A DNA stretch of 61,556 nt, from positions 1 to 61,556 of IMG/VR virus record IMGVR_UViG_3300037672_001935, one strand, 5' to 3'. This stretch comes from a virus. Positions 34,851 to 44,538 of the stretch are shown in pieces. The translations under genes were made by a program, and so were the position numbers. The notes beneath the pieces were generated by a model. The model searched no databases and was not told the origin of the DNA. It saw only the letters and a program-made list of their open reading frames with translations. Each line of letters starts with the position of its first letter. The stretch's first letter is position 1.

Positions 34851-35955
34851 TTTTTTCCTTAGGAATTTTTGAATCAGCACTAGACACACAACTTTCAGTT
34901 ATGCAAATTCGTGGTTTTTCTAATATCTTAAAGCCAGTTTCAATATTACCTAACGGTGCATCATGACAACTGTAACTACGTTTTATACTTCCATCAGGTT
35001 CTCTAATAATTATACCTTGATATCCTGCATTACATGTCCAGCCTTTAAATTTATTAAAATTAAATGCATTTAACCTCTCTGCTTGATCAATATACCATTT
35101 TTTTCCATTAGAATCTTCAAATTCAACCTGCATATGCAAAGGCACTGACGCATCATTTTTTAACATACTACCTGGATGCAATGCAAATTTAGGTTTTGGC
35201 CTTGCTTGCCATTTCCGCTTACTTTCTGTATAGGCACGCTGCGGCATACCATTCCACAATTTTTTTAATTGATCATCTGTATAACCATCAACTACACGAC
35301 TTGCTGTAGGATCACTTTGAGGTTTTAGCGTTACATTTATTCCTTGTTCATGGAAAAAAAGTGCATTTTCCCAATCTCTGTCAAACCAGTCTGGCACCAT
35401 TACTTGATTTATTGTAATTTCAACATCATACTCTTGACATAAATTTAATTTATCTGCAAAATTTTGCATTTGTTCTTTAGTTCGAATATGCTCAGTATGT
35501 AAACTTGCGGTAATACTGGCTCTATGAAATTTTTTTGAATGTCCAATATATTGTTTGAACCATTTTATGGGTCTGGAACAATTACTTGTCATATGTATAG
35601 ACGTAAAGTTAGTGCTGGATACATCATCTGCCAAATATTTTAATATATCCAAATAACCAGGATGAAATGTTGGTTCACCACCTGAGAGAGAAAAATGGAA
35701 CGAATTATATCCGTTTTGTCTTGCTTGACGTTTGATTTCGTCTATAGTTTTTAAACATAACTCTGTAGGACGATGATCTTTAGTGTTGGATCTGGCATAA
35801 GGCCAACAATATGTGCAACGATAATTACAATATCTACCTAACAACCAACTGACCGTAAATAAATCTCTGTATTTCAAAGTCCTTTGCCCAAAAGAAACTA
35901 TATCATCAAAAGGTATTTTTGTAAAATCGTAATTAGACCAACTTAATTTTTCCAT
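34828..35955 (-). CDS. Radical SAM protein with C-terminal cysteines
   Basis: A 375-residue radical SAM enzyme with the 4Fe-4S motif C43NYRC47TYC50, SLSGGEPTFHPGYL as the SAM-binding GGE element and MTSNCSRP as a barrel strand. Cysteines in the last 80 residues (FKGWTCNAGY, SYSCHDAPLG, ICITESCVSS) suggest an auxiliary cluster of SPASM or twitch type. It differs from the six twitch proteins further on by lacking the N-terminal Cys-rich module. It is sandwiched between two 2OG oxygenase genes, with its start adjacent to the stop of the preceding one. Confidence 0.9.
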   Translation of the reverse strand: MEKLSWSNYDFTKIPFDDIVSFGQRTLKYRDLFTVSWLLGRYCNYRCTYCWPYARSNTKDHRPTELCLKTIDEIKRQARQNGYNSFHFSLSGGEPTFHPGYLDILKYLADDVSSTNFTSIHMTSNCSRPIKWFKQYIGHSKKFHRASITASLHTEHIRTKEQMQNFADKLNLCQEYDVEITINQVMVPDWFDRDWENALFFHEQGINVTLKPQSDPTASRVVDGYTDDQLKKLWNGMPQRAYTESKRKWQARPKPKFALHPGSMLKNDASVPLHMQVEFEDSNGKKWYIDQAERLNAFNFNKFKGWTCNAGYQGIIIREPDGSIKRSYSCHDAPLGNIETGFKILEKPRICITESCVSSADSKIPKEKNGINKSN

Positions 35956-36749
35956 TAGGAAAATTTCTTTGTAATATTAAATCGTATCCCGCCTTTTAAT
36001 TTTGTGTTGCTATATTTATTATTTCCTGTAACATGTGGTTGATACGGATCAAATAAAATTATGCTCCCTGGAATAAATGGCAAAATGTTTTCTATAATCA
36101 TTCCATTATATGTATCTCTCGGTAAATGACATAAGCGTTTGTTATAAATCTCATCCGTAATATTATTGACATCTAATTCAATTTGTTTACCAAATTCATC
36201 AACCCAAGGCAATATATTGTAATTATCAACATTTTTTTGATAAGTCATTTTTACATCGTTAACCTGATTACTAAAGTTACACTCCCATCCAAACAATCTG
36301 TTTCTAAAAAATACAATTTCAGCATGTGGAGTTGTTTGGGATTTACATACAAATAATGGCAAAATGAAACTTTTTACTGATAATTGATTACAATCAAAAT
36401 ATAAAGATGGATTACAGCTATCCATGTGTAATGCATAATTTGTTGCAGTAATATATCCATTTCCACTTAAATAATATTGATTTTCATTTAACCAAGGATA
36501 CAATAATTTTAACTTTGGATATAAAATTTCTGTATATTTATCTGTATCAAACTTTTCAAATTTCAATGTACCCCCATTATAGTGTCGATATCGAGAAAAT
36601 GTTCTAAATAAATCAATAAAAATTGTGTCTAACTCTTTATCTGTAAGAAAATTATTTACAACTGATGATTTTTCTAAATATGTAGATAGTTCATTCTCAT
36701 GCTGTGTTGGCCATTTTTGTCTAGGTTGCATTGGAGTAATTTTTAACAT
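35955..36749 (-). CDS. 2OG oxygenase-like protein
   Basis: A 264-residue protein. NYALHMDSCNPSLYF gives H108xD110, a distant YQPHVTGNN the second His and LKGGIRFNITKKF the Arg, typical of prolyl-4-hydroxylase-like double-stranded helix proteins. PGSIILFDPYQPHVTG is the characteristic strand before the distal His. It starts 6 bases inside the SGNH-like gene and touches the radical SAM gene. Substrate unknown. Confidence 0.7.
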   Translation of the reverse strand: MLKITPMQPRQKWPTQHENELSTYLEKSSVVNNFLTDKELDTIFIDLFRTFSRYRHYNGGTLKFEKFDTDKYTEILYPKLKLLYPWLNENQYYLSGNGYITATNYALHMDSCNPSLYFDCNQLSVKSFILPLFVCKSQTTPHAEIVFFRNRLFGWECNFSNQVNDVKMTYQKNVDNYNILPWVDEFGKQIELDVNNITDEIYNKRLCHLPRDTYNGMIIENILPFIPGSIILFDPYQPHVTGNNKYSNTKLKGGIRFNITKKFS

Positions 36750-37594
36750 ATTATTTGTATAGGAATATCATGTGATTCAACCAATTTGGTTGCATTTGTA
36801 AAAGATTCTAACCATGCAGAGCCAAAATTATAAATATATTTGTCCTTTGATTGTGTTATATTATAAATATCTTTTATTTGTTCTTCCATATTATTATTAA
36901 TGGCTTTAATTTTTTCAATTGATTTAGAAAAATTATAATTACTTACGTGTTGAATATATTTTAAATGTTCATTTGGTGTCGGATGACAATCATCAAAGTA
37001 CTTATGAATTTTTTTGCAATCCGCTTTTTTATTTTCTAAATTATTATTCCATAAATATGCATAATAATCTTTAGGCATAATATCAATTATACTACTATAT
37101 GTGTTTTTTAAAACATCTAATTTTTTGTTTACTACAATAGTATTATCAAATTGATCAAAAATATCAAAAGGATTAATCATACAAAGAAATTGTAAATTTG
37201 TTTTGCTTTTTAATAGCTGATACACAAAATAAATTTGTGCATAATCTCGTAACAAACAATGTTCTATAGAATTATATTTTCGAACAAACTTTCTATCGTA
37301 AATCTGTTGTGTGCTTAAATTACCTGGCAAAATCCATTCCTGTTTGCTTGTATATCTATCTTCTCTAAACACATTTGTCCAACAAATTACCACTAAATCA
37401 TGTTTATTAAATTGGAAAAAATTATCAGCTTGTGCAATTATGTTACTGATGTACATGTTACCAGCTCCAGATTTTCCAAAATTGTAATAAGTGCAATTTA
37501 GATCATACGCTATTATATCTGCCCAAGTAGGCCATTTATATTTTGTAAAACTACAACCAAAAGAAAAAAAACGATCTATAGAATCTTTATACAT
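36743..37594 (-). CDS. SGNH/GDSL-like hydrolase (paralogue of the 18.5 kb gene)
   Basis: A 283-residue protein. ATG 37594 overlaps the end of the QueC-like gene by 8 bases; a longer frame to 37672 would lie inside it. RFFSFGCSFTKYKWPTWADI (block I), FGKSGAGNMYISN (block II), VVICWTNVFREDRYTS and DDCHPTPNEH (catalytic Asp/His block) match the protein at 18494 block by block. Likely a deacylase or esterase acting on surface sugars or lipids. Confidence 0.62.
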   Translation of the reverse strand: MYKDSIDRFFSFGCSFTKYKWPTWADIIAYDLNCTYYNFGKSGAGNMYISNIIAQADNFFQFNKHDLVVICWTNVFREDRYTSKQEWILPGNLSTQQIYDRKFVRKYNSIEHCLLRDYAQIYFVYQLLKSKTNLQFLCMINPFDIFDQFDNTIVVNKKLDVLKNTYSSIIDIMPKDYYAYLWNNNLENKKADCKKIHKYFDDCHPTPNEHLKYIQHVSNYNFSKSIEKIKAINNNMEEQIKDIYNITQSKDKYIYNFGSAWLESFTNATKLVESHDIPIQIIC

Positions 37595-38279
37595 ATCTGC
37601 CAAATGCCCAGTATCTTTCCTTACACCACCAACATTTTCCACAATGATTTTTATAATTATCTGTAACATCATGCATACCTTCGCAAGAATATGTTACGGG
37701 AAATAGTGTTTCCAGTGTATTAGTTTGTTTATATAATTCTGCAACAAATCGTTTATCAACACAATCAAATGGACGACTTGGCATTGGCTTATCTTTGATC
37801 TTATCTCTATCTATTACCCTCCATTTTGTTAAAAAATCATGTTTTATCATCTCTTTTTCAGGTGGATTAGCTGTTACTCCATATACAAATTTAAAAGTGC
37901 CAACACTGTTTTCTTCTAATCTTCTGTGTAAATCCCTAACATGCTCCTTTTCCTGTTCAGAAGTTTGTTTTTCTAATTGATTTTTTGGTTGTGGATCTAT
38001 GAAATGATACAAAAATACATTTTTTCCAAGTATTTCATTAATTTTGTCTATAACCAACCTAGACCTCCAGATATTCCAATTTTTTGGAAACGGTTGAGGA
38101 TAAGGTCTTTCTCTCGTAAATGGCAATATCCTGGTATATGAAGTTGATTCAATTATATCCTTTGCGATTAAATATGTTAATATTGCACTATCAGCTCCTC
38201 CACTCAAAGAACACCCCAGCACATCTACATCAAGATCAGGAGTATAACAAAACCCATATCTATTTTCATACTTCATCAT
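37587..38279 (-). CDS. queC: QueC-like 7-cyano-7-deazaguanine synthase
   Basis: A 230-residue ATP-pyrophosphatase-fold protein of QueC length. The PP-loop SGGADS is at 26-31. The C-terminal zinc-type cysteines are C199-X13-C213-GK-C216-WW-C219, followed by KERYWAFG, parallel to the CGKCxxCxER end of QueC (the first spacer is a few residues longer). QueC converts 7-carboxy-7-deazaguanine to preQ0, the only step between QueE and DpdA. Its presence among radical SAM genes, 23 kb from queE, is odd, so an alternative amidating or thiolating role on another substrate remains open. AAAGGA precedes the ATG. Confidence 0.72.
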   Translation of the reverse strand: MMKYENRYGFCYTPDLDVDVLGCSLSGGADSAILTYLIAKDIIESTSYTRILPFTRERPYPQPFPKNWNIWRSRLVIDKINEILGKNVFLYHFIDPQPKNQLEKQTSEQEKEHVRDLHRRLEENSVGTFKFVYGVTANPPEKEMIKHDFLTKWRVIDRDKIKDKPMPSRPFDCVDKRFVAELYKQTNTLETLFPVTYSCEGMHDVTDNYKNHCGKCWWCKERYWAFGRYV

Positions 38280-39540
38280 ATAAATATTCCTTTAAAATAG
38301 GTAGTGAACAATTTTTATATGTAAATCCTCTTATCAAATCTTGCTTGTTAATTTCATTTAACACGATATCTTTTAAATTTTTTTTATTGCCACTAGCAGG
38401 TAATATGTTTTCTACATACTTAATTATATTCGAAAAACTAATATCACAAGTATAATCATTTGAATTTAGTTGAAGGTCATCATTTACAAATGTGTGTAAT
38501 AATTTATTACGTACTGCTAAAGGTAGTAAATTTACACTCCAAGGACTGTTACTTGGTTTAAGACTTGTATCAAAATATATAAATTCTAAATTGTTATACT
38601 TTTTTTTATAGTAGTGAAACCACGAACGTAAATTTGGTAGGCACTCAATATTTAAATTCATTACCAAACAAGATATATTAAATTTTATGTTTGGTAAGTT
38701 ATCAATACTTGATAAAATTGTGTTTTCAAACGTTAACCATTTACTAGGCCAACGAATATAATCATAAATGTTTGATATTCCGTCTATACTATATTTTATC
38801 TGTGTGTTGTTTAACTTCTTTAAAATTGGTAAAAAATCTTTATGGATGACCGTACCATTTGTAGTAATTACAATGTATATATCTGGATTATATTTTGCAG
38901 CTAATGATAATATTTTTATAAAATCTTTATTCAAAAAAGGCTCTCCGCCTGTAAATTTAAGCACTTTCAATGTTGTAATATTTTTTTGTATATATGTACT
39001 CAAAGTTTCATCAACAGTTTTTTGAAAACTTTTATTTACTCGCCATGCAGATGGAATATTTTTATCTTGTAAATCACTTACTAAATCAGATATTTTTGTG
39101 CTTGAATTCCCATTACACATAACACAGGCTAAATTGCAAAAATTACTTGTTTTCAAATCAAAAAATATCGGCTGCGGATTTTCATAAAAATTTTTAGTTA
39201 TATTTAAATTTCTTTTATTATCATGATATTCACGCAAAGCTCCTAATCTTGGACTATCTAAATTTTTTTCTTCTTGTATCCAACATCTCTTACAAAGATT
39301 ATTTTTTTGTCCAGTGATAAGATCTGAACGCAATTGCGTCATTACTGCGCCATAAAACCAAGTATTCCATCTGGTATTCTCTACTGAATAATTACCTACA
39401 ACATCAGCATTACAACATGGAGCGTATCTTCCACGAACATTATAAAAAGCATGAACAAAAGGTAACGGACATATAGTATCCATACAGTATTTAGAAATGT
39501 CTATATTTTTTAAATATTGATAAAATTTTTGTTTTGTCAT
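38266..39540 (-). CDS. Twitch-domain radical SAM protein
   Basis: A 424-residue protein. An N-terminal Cys module (CMDTICPLPF...GRYAPCCNAD...CKRCWIQEE) precedes the core motif C135NLAC139VMC142, then LKFTGGEPFLNKDF and a YSIDGISNIYDYIRWPSKW strand. Such twitch-domain radical SAM proteins carry an extra cluster ligated by the N-terminal cysteines and modify peptides or small molecules. It overlaps its neighbours at both ends (14 and 4 bases). Confidence 0.88.
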   Translation of the reverse strand: MTKQKFYQYLKNIDISKYCMDTICPLPFVHAFYNVRGRYAPCCNADVVGNYSVENTRWNTWFYGAVMTQLRSDLITGQKNNLCKRCWIQEEKNLDSPRLGALREYHDNKRNLNITKNFYENPQPIFFDLKTSNFCNLACVMCNGNSSTKISDLVSDLQDKNIPSAWRVNKSFQKTVDETLSTYIQKNITTLKVLKFTGGEPFLNKDFIKILSLAAKYNPDIYIVITTNGTVIHKDFLPILKKLNNTQIKYSIDGISNIYDYIRWPSKWLTFENTILSSIDNLPNIKFNISCLVMNLNIECLPNLRSWFHYYKKKYNNLEFIYFDTSLKPSNSPWSVNLLPLAVRNKLLHTFVNDDLQLNSNDYTCDISFSNIIKYVENILPASGNKKNLKDIVLNEINKQDLIRGFTYKNCSLPILKEYLYDEV

Positions 39541-40649
39541 GTTTCTATTTTTTCTTTCAATTCAATTAAAGAAGGAATAGTATTGTAAATATCAACATGC
39601 AATTTATCTTCTGCATAATCTAAATATTTTATCAATTTTGTTATTGTATTTTTGTGCGGCTTAATATCTTTCAATATTGCATTACATAAATTCTGCATAT
39701 TTTTTTGAGAATCATAATTTTTTGAACGAATTTTTTTAACTACATTTTCTCGCATTGCCATAGGCAAATTATACAATGTCATGTAATCTGGTTGAGTACA
39801 GATTGTATAATTAAATAAACATTCTTGTCTTACCATCTGTAATTTTTTATTAAACCATTCTAAGTAATCATATAAACCTAAAGTATTGATCACAGTAAAA
39901 GTAGGGACTACCCTGATAATCCAATCTTTATGTAGTTCTTGACTAAATTTTAAAATATTTTTTTCTACAGTTTTCCAATTACTTTTTACTCTTTGTATTT
40001 CATTCCACGAATTTACTCCATCAATACTACAATGTAATCTTCCAGTTTTATATTGATTAAGTTTCTGGATAATTTCATCATCACACAAACTTACATTTGT
40101 GATAAATTTTAAATCTAAAGTGCAAGGAATATTGTCTAAAAGTGTAAAAAGTTGTTTTTTATTGTAAAATGGCTCTCCTCCTGCCAAACTAATAGATTTT
40201 AAATTTACACAATCACTTATAAAATTCATTATCTTGTTGAATTTAGTAGGTTCCCTCATCCAACTCACGTGTGGATTAGGATTTTTATTAATCTTTCCCC
40301 AAAGATGGCTGTCACGTTCGCCACACATAAGACAAGTGTAATTACAAACATTTCCAATTCTCAAGTCAATATATTCTACTTGCCTTGGATCTAATTCAGC
40401 TGTAATTTTATTTTTTATCGGCCACATGGTATTCATGTTATCTTTGTGGCTTGCAAACAGATTGCCTATATCAAAACAAGCTGTTTTACATCCTTGGATA
40501 ATTTTTCCTTGTAATATTTCTTGCCTACCTTTAACCAAACTATCTGCATTATAATGCCATCCAATAGGATCTCTACTAACACAACAATAAGAAAATTCTC
40601 CTGTATTTTTTATTTGAACTGTGGTCCAAGGTGCGCTACAAAAAGTCAT
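39537..40649 (-). CDS. Twitch-domain radical SAM protein
   Basis: A 370-residue protein. N-terminal cysteines (FCSAPWTTVQI, YCCVSRD, GCKTACFDIGN) form the twitch-like module; the core motif is C102NYTC106LMC109 after YIDLRIGNV, with ISLAGGEPFYNKKQL next and LHCSIDGVNSWNEIQRV later. It overlaps both neighbours by 4 bases (ATGA type), indicating strict co-translation. No peptide-recognition (RRE-like) domain is apparent. Confidence 0.88.
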   Translation of the reverse strand: MTFCSAPWTTVQIKNTGEFSYCCVSRDPIGWHYNADSLVKGRQEILQGKIIQGCKTACFDIGNLFASHKDNMNTMWPIKNKITAELDPRQVEYIDLRIGNVCNYTCLMCGERDSHLWGKINKNPNPHVSWMREPTKFNKIMNFISDCVNLKSISLAGGEPFYNKKQLFTLLDNIPCTLDLKFITNVSLCDDEIIQKLNQYKTGRLHCSIDGVNSWNEIQRVKSNWKTVEKNILKFSQELHKDWIIRVVPTFTVINTLGLYDYLEWFNKKLQMVRQECLFNYTICTQPDYMTLYNLPMAMRENVVKKIRSKNYDSQKNMQNLCNAILKDIKPHKNTITKLIKYLDYAEDKLHVDIYNTIPSLIELKEKIET

Positions 40650-42058
40650 AAATCTTTTAAAAGTGGAAAAATATTATCAAATTTAGAAGTCCACCCTCTT
40701 TGCTGATTTATTGTAGCGATCCATTCTCTTGTTTCAGGTAACCGTTCACTCCAATCTTCAGAATTCATAAAATTTATTATACCATTAAATCTTTTAATGC
40801 CATAAGGAGCATTTTTCCATGTCTCTAAATTTATGTTTGCTTGTGACACTCCTGTAAATTTGTCATAATTATCAATTAACCAAGGAAAAAATTCATAAAG
40901 GTATTTATTGGAAATTTTTTCCTTAAGATTTTTCGGTAATACTTTTACATTTAACTGCGGGGGCCAATATGCAAAGTGCATATTAATTCCACCGGCTCCT
41001 AGTGGCCATTTGTTTATTTTTTGGAAATTTTGGTTGACCTTCCATTTTACTAACTCTGGTATATAACCTATATTTAATGCCATAATAGTAGTAGCTATAG
41101 TCACTTCTATTTTATCATTAGTTTTATCTAATTTCCAAAAAACATCCTCTTGATGTTTCCAATTTGAGGGATAACGAATATAATCATTTTGTTTCCCGTA
41201 AGCATCAATTGAATAATGGAATCTCACTCTTTTAAATTCATTCCATAAATCAAACAAATCATCTCTCCATTCAACTGCATTACTATTATAGCGCAATTCA
41301 ATATTTTTAGCATAATTTTTCCTGACGCATTCTTCTAATAAACTATAATGCTCATCTATAATTAAACTTTCTCCACCAGCAAAATATAATTGATACATAT
41401 GCGGTATTTGTTGCATTAAATCGTCCCAAAACAAAGGGTTGTTCTTATGCCAATTATATGACGAACCATGTGATAAACCTTTATTATCCCAACTTTGATT
41501 CTTTATTAGCCTATTATTTTTTAATTTAGGAAAAATCTGTGTCCAATCCTTGATCCATCCAGACGAATCATGTGGTGAACACATTACACAAGCAAGCTGG
41601 CATTTACTGCCCATACGTAGATCGATATATCTAATTTTAGGCTCTACAACACCATCAATTGATGTTTCAGATACAAGTTGCTGTATATCATATCTTTTAC
41701 TCCAGTAATCTGTTTCCCAATTACGTTTTGATATGTGGCCTGCTGCTTCTTCTTTATAACATTTGATACAACTTTCTGGTTGTTTTCCTTGCAACATTAA
41801 TTTACGCACATTTCTCATATAACCACTATTCCAAGCATCAGCCAATCTTGTGTTGTTAAAATTTACAGATTCTCCTTTATCATTCTTCAACACACCAACC
41901 TCACCTCCCCCCGATTTTTTAGTAGAGTTTGGATCTTGTACAGAACTTGCATTAGATGTACAACAGGTTCTCATTTTTCCATCTGGCCTACTTGATAGAT
42001 GTATCCAAGGTAGAATACAAAAAGTTGGTGAAATTTCATTTTTAGGTAATTTACTCAT
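40646..42058 (-). CDS. Twitch-domain radical SAM protein
   Basis: A 470-residue protein from ATG 42058; a TTG at 42094 lies inside the upstream gene. The N-terminal module reads SPTFCILPWIHLSSRPDG, RTCC and MLQGKQPESCIKCYKEEA. The core motif is C153QLAC157VMC160 following RYIDLRMGSK, then LYFAGGESLIIDEH and VRFHYSIDAYGKQNDYIR. It forms a pair with the SPASM-type protein just upstream. A C6 tract (41907-41912) falls in a Gly-rich insert near residue 50. Confidence 0.9.
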   Translation of the reverse strand: MSKLPKNEISPTFCILPWIHLSSRPDGKMRTCCTSNASSVQDPNSTKKSGGGEVGVLKNDKGESVNFNNTRLADAWNSGYMRNVRKLMLQGKQPESCIKCYKEEAAGHISKRNWETDYWSKRYDIQQLVSETSIDGVVEPKIRYIDLRMGSKCQLACVMCSPHDSSGWIKDWTQIFPKLKNNRLIKNQSWDNKGLSHGSSYNWHKNNPLFWDDLMQQIPHMYQLYFAGGESLIIDEHYSLLEECVRKNYAKNIELRYNSNAVEWRDDLFDLWNEFKRVRFHYSIDAYGKQNDYIRYPSNWKHQEDVFWKLDKTNDKIEVTIATTIMALNIGYIPELVKWKVNQNFQKINKWPLGAGGINMHFAYWPPQLNVKVLPKNLKEKISNKYLYEFFPWLIDNYDKFTGVSQANINLETWKNAPYGIKRFNGIINFMNSEDWSERLPETREWIATINQQRGWTSKFDNIFPLLKDL

Positions 42059-42065
42059 ATTGAAT

Positions 42066-43133
42066 TCACGAAAATTGTTCAGTGAAGGGATCAAATTCTA
42101 TGCCACATTTTACAGCACAAACTTTTAATTTTCCATTATCACAAGATTTTATTTTCCAACTTTTTTCTATTTTGTCAAAAATACCAGAATCAAATACATT
42201 TTTTAATCCATTCTTTGCATTTATACTATCTTTATCATCAATAAATTTCCAAATTTGCTCAATCTTTGGATCATTATGCCACCATTTATACATCCTACCA
42301 GCAGTCCAACAGCAGGGCAAAGCTAATCCTTCTGCAGTAATAAATAAACTACCTATTTTTTTTACCTTACAATTTATCGGTACAGTGTCATAATACAAAT
42401 CCATAGAATGGTGTTTTTGTACAAGTTGATTAATTTTAGACAACGCTGAATTTTGATATTTTTTTTCCGGTTTAGTAAGATTAAATATATTTTTACCTTT
42501 TTTATTAATAGATTGGTGAGAATCTTTTGGTTCCAAATTAGAAGTAACAAATCTTCCTGTTTTTTTAATTTGAAAACGTTCACAACCCCATTTATCTGCC
42601 ATATCTTTTGCTTGTTCTATTTGATGTTGATTGTGTTCAAATACTATGTAATCCCAACGTGCTCTTCCTCCTGCACCTATAAATGCTTTCACATTTTGTT
42701 CTATATTTTCCCATAATACTCCTTGGCGATAAAGATGATTTGTATCTTGAAGTCCATCAATAGAAAAAATTACTGCAGCTGAACCACGTAACACTTTTGC
42801 AAGATCTTTCCACCAATTCTTGTCTCTTGCTCCGCCATTTGTGTTCATCGATAACCACATTGTTTTATTAGTTGTGCGAAAATAATCAAATATTTCTAAA
42901 GTATCGTTAGCAATAATAGGATCTCCTAGATTGCCACACATATACATTGTGTTTAATTGCATTATAAACTTTTTATCAAATATTTTTTTACAATCTTGTA
43001 ATGAAAGTTCATCTAAATTTATATGCGGATTTATCTTACCTCCATTTTGATTTCTATCACACATAGGGCAGCTAGCTTGACATTTTTGTGTCACTTCTAA
43101 ATGTATTTGCTTGATATCAGAATATTTGTACAA
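42066..43133 (-). CDS. SPASM-type radical SAM protein
   Basis: A 355-residue enzyme with the cluster motif very near the N-terminus, C18QASC22PMC25, MCGNLGDP in place of GGE, MNTNGG, and IFSIDGLQDTNHLYRQGVLW. C-terminal cysteines in LALPCCWTAG, KSCDNGKLKVC and AVKCG form a SPASM-like auxiliary site. It closely parallels the protein at 52162-53283. The GDP-type motif and DTNHLYR loop mark a separate subfamily from the twitch proteins. Confidence 0.9.
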   Translation of the reverse strand: MYKYSDIKQIHLEVTQKCQASCPMCDRNQNGGKINPHINLDELSLQDCKKIFDKKFIMQLNTMYMCGNLGDPIIANDTLEIFDYFRTTNKTMWLSMNTNGGARDKNWWKDLAKVLRGSAAVIFSIDGLQDTNHLYRQGVLWENIEQNVKAFIGAGGRARWDYIVFEHNQHQIEQAKDMADKWGCERFQIKKTGRFVTSNLEPKDSHQSINKKGKNIFNLTKPEKKYQNSALSKINQLVQKHHSMDLYYDTVPINCKVKKIGSLFITAEGLALPCCWTAGRMYKWWHNDPKIEQIWKFIDDKDSINAKNGLKNVFDSGIFDKIEKSWKIKSCDNGKLKVCAVKCGIEFDPFTEQFS

Positions 43134-44084
43134 TTAAAAAACCTTGTTATGGTATAAATCAATGTAGCAGGTATTATCAATTTTTTGCCATCTATCAAAT
43201 ATTTTTTGAAGTTTATGATCTGAATGCATAGCAGTAAGTGGACAAAACATAGGAGTATTATCTATTATTTCATGTACTTCATATTGATTTAATTTAGCAT
43301 GATTATAAAAAGGATTCATATCTTTAACTGCTAGTAAACGTTCAACTTCTATACAAAATTTATCAAATCTATCACTTGTATCATTGTCAAAATCATAATT
43401 GATGTAAGGATTGAGCGTCACTCCTAGTTTAGCTATTCGTTTATACATACCTGGATAACCCAAAACAAGATTAGGCTTAGCAAGTAAAAAAGGTCTCCAA
43501 GTTTTTTCAGTAATAAACTTGTAAAATTTCATTTCACTATAGCTACCAGTTTCTATACCGAATTCCCAATGGGTCTTAAAATATTCTGAACAAAGAGGAA
43601 ATCTAGATGTTTTTTTTAAATTATTTTTATGACGATATGCAAAATTATAATAACTTTTGTGTAAAAATTTTTCTATAAAGTTATACCATAATCTCCTATA
43701 AATTGTGTCTTTGCCAATAAGAGTTATGAATTTTTTCTGCGGTGTATATTCAAAATTATTGATATCATACAATGTATCTATAAAATATTTACATCTATGT
43801 AAATGCCATGTAGGTAGCATAAACAAATTTCCAAACTGATTTTGCTCACTACTACTACATATTATAATATTATTACGTAAAAAAGATGCAGTGACGCCAT
43901 ATCTATGTTGGAAATGTTCCCAAGGTTCGTTTGGGATGAAAACAAATTTATTTAGGCGGCAAAAGTTTTTTAGCCTTTTTATATTATATCCAAGTTTACC
44001 AATAATAAATGAATTTAATATTCCTATATCATCTCTAATATTGTGTATATTTACATATCCATATATATCACTCATGTAATTCAA
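43134..44084 (-). CDS. TEKTxxP-motif protein, possible glycosyltransferase
   Basis: About 316 residues (313 if ATG 44075 is used). The C-terminal half has KFITEKTWRPFLLAKPNLVL then YPGMYKRIAKLGVTL, and a repeated Asp/Asn stretch before DRFDKFCIEVERLL, shared with proteins at 19909 and 49294. This looks like the donor-binding half of a GT10-like glycosyltransferase. The N-terminal half is aromatic rich and not recognised. Ends one base before the SPASM gene start. Confidence 0.55.
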   Translation of the reverse strand: MNYMSDIYGYVNIHNIRDDIGILNSFIIGKLGYNIKRLKNFCRLNKFVFIPNEPWEHFQHRYGVTASFLRNNIIICSSSEQNQFGNLFMLPTWHLHRCKYFIDTLYDINNFEYTPQKKFITLIGKDTIYRRLWYNFIEKFLHKSYYNFAYRHKNNLKKTSRFPLCSEYFKTHWEFGIETGSYSEMKFYKFITEKTWRPFLLAKPNLVLGYPGMYKRIAKLGVTLNPYINYDFDNDTSDRFDKFCIEVERLLAVKDMNPFYNHAKLNQYEVHEIIDNTPMFCPLTAMHSDHKLQKIFDRWQKIDNTCYIDLYHNKVF

Positions 44085-44538
44085 CTTTTATACGGGAAAA
44101 TCCTAATTTATGAGTATAGTATACATACTTATATTTTGTATTAACAAATGTGCCGCCTGGTTTGATTAAAGATAAATTATATACGATAGCTGCATTATTT
44201 TGTTTATTTTTTGTTATTTTAAGAAAACTTTTATAACTGTTTTTTACACAGGAAAAAAGATGAAATCCACAAAAAAAGATATTTTCATATCCTAATTTAT
44301 TTAAATTTAATTGCCATTGTTTATCATAAATGTTACCATCAAATAAGTCAATATATTGAGTTATAGGATCCCAAGATAAATGGTATATATGATAGGAAAA
44401 TTTATTTTTAATTTGACATAGTTGTATTTGTAAAAATGTTGCAAAGGCATTGCATTCCTGCTGCCAAAAAGGAAATTTATTTGTATCTTCAAATAAACAT
44501 TTTTCCCATGCATCAACAACAATCACACAAGTTTTCAT
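44068..44538 (-). CDS. Possible isochorismatase-like protein
   Basis: A 156-residue protein. TCVIVVDAWEKCLF resembles the N-terminal strand with catalytic Asp of cysteine hydrolases, and NIFFCGFHLFSCVKNSYKSF resembles the strand with catalytic Cys (GFxxxxCVxxS). The connecting lysine is not certain. If correct, it hydrolyses an amide or ester of a small molecule. The start overlaps the next gene (ATGA). Very AT rich. Confidence 0.4.
   Translation of the reverse strand: MKTCVIVVDAWEKCLFEDTNKFPFWQQECNAFATFLQIQLCQIKNKFSYHIYHLSWDPITQYIDLFDGNIYDKQWQLNLNKLGYENIFFCGFHLFSCVKNSYKSFLKITKNKQNNAAIVYNLSLIKPGGTFVNTKYKYVYYTHKLGFSRIKVELHE

Noticed and set aside
36815-36870. Further TATAAATA matches inside minus-strand genes
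   Set aside because: Wrong strand or within coding sequence; no gene start follows.
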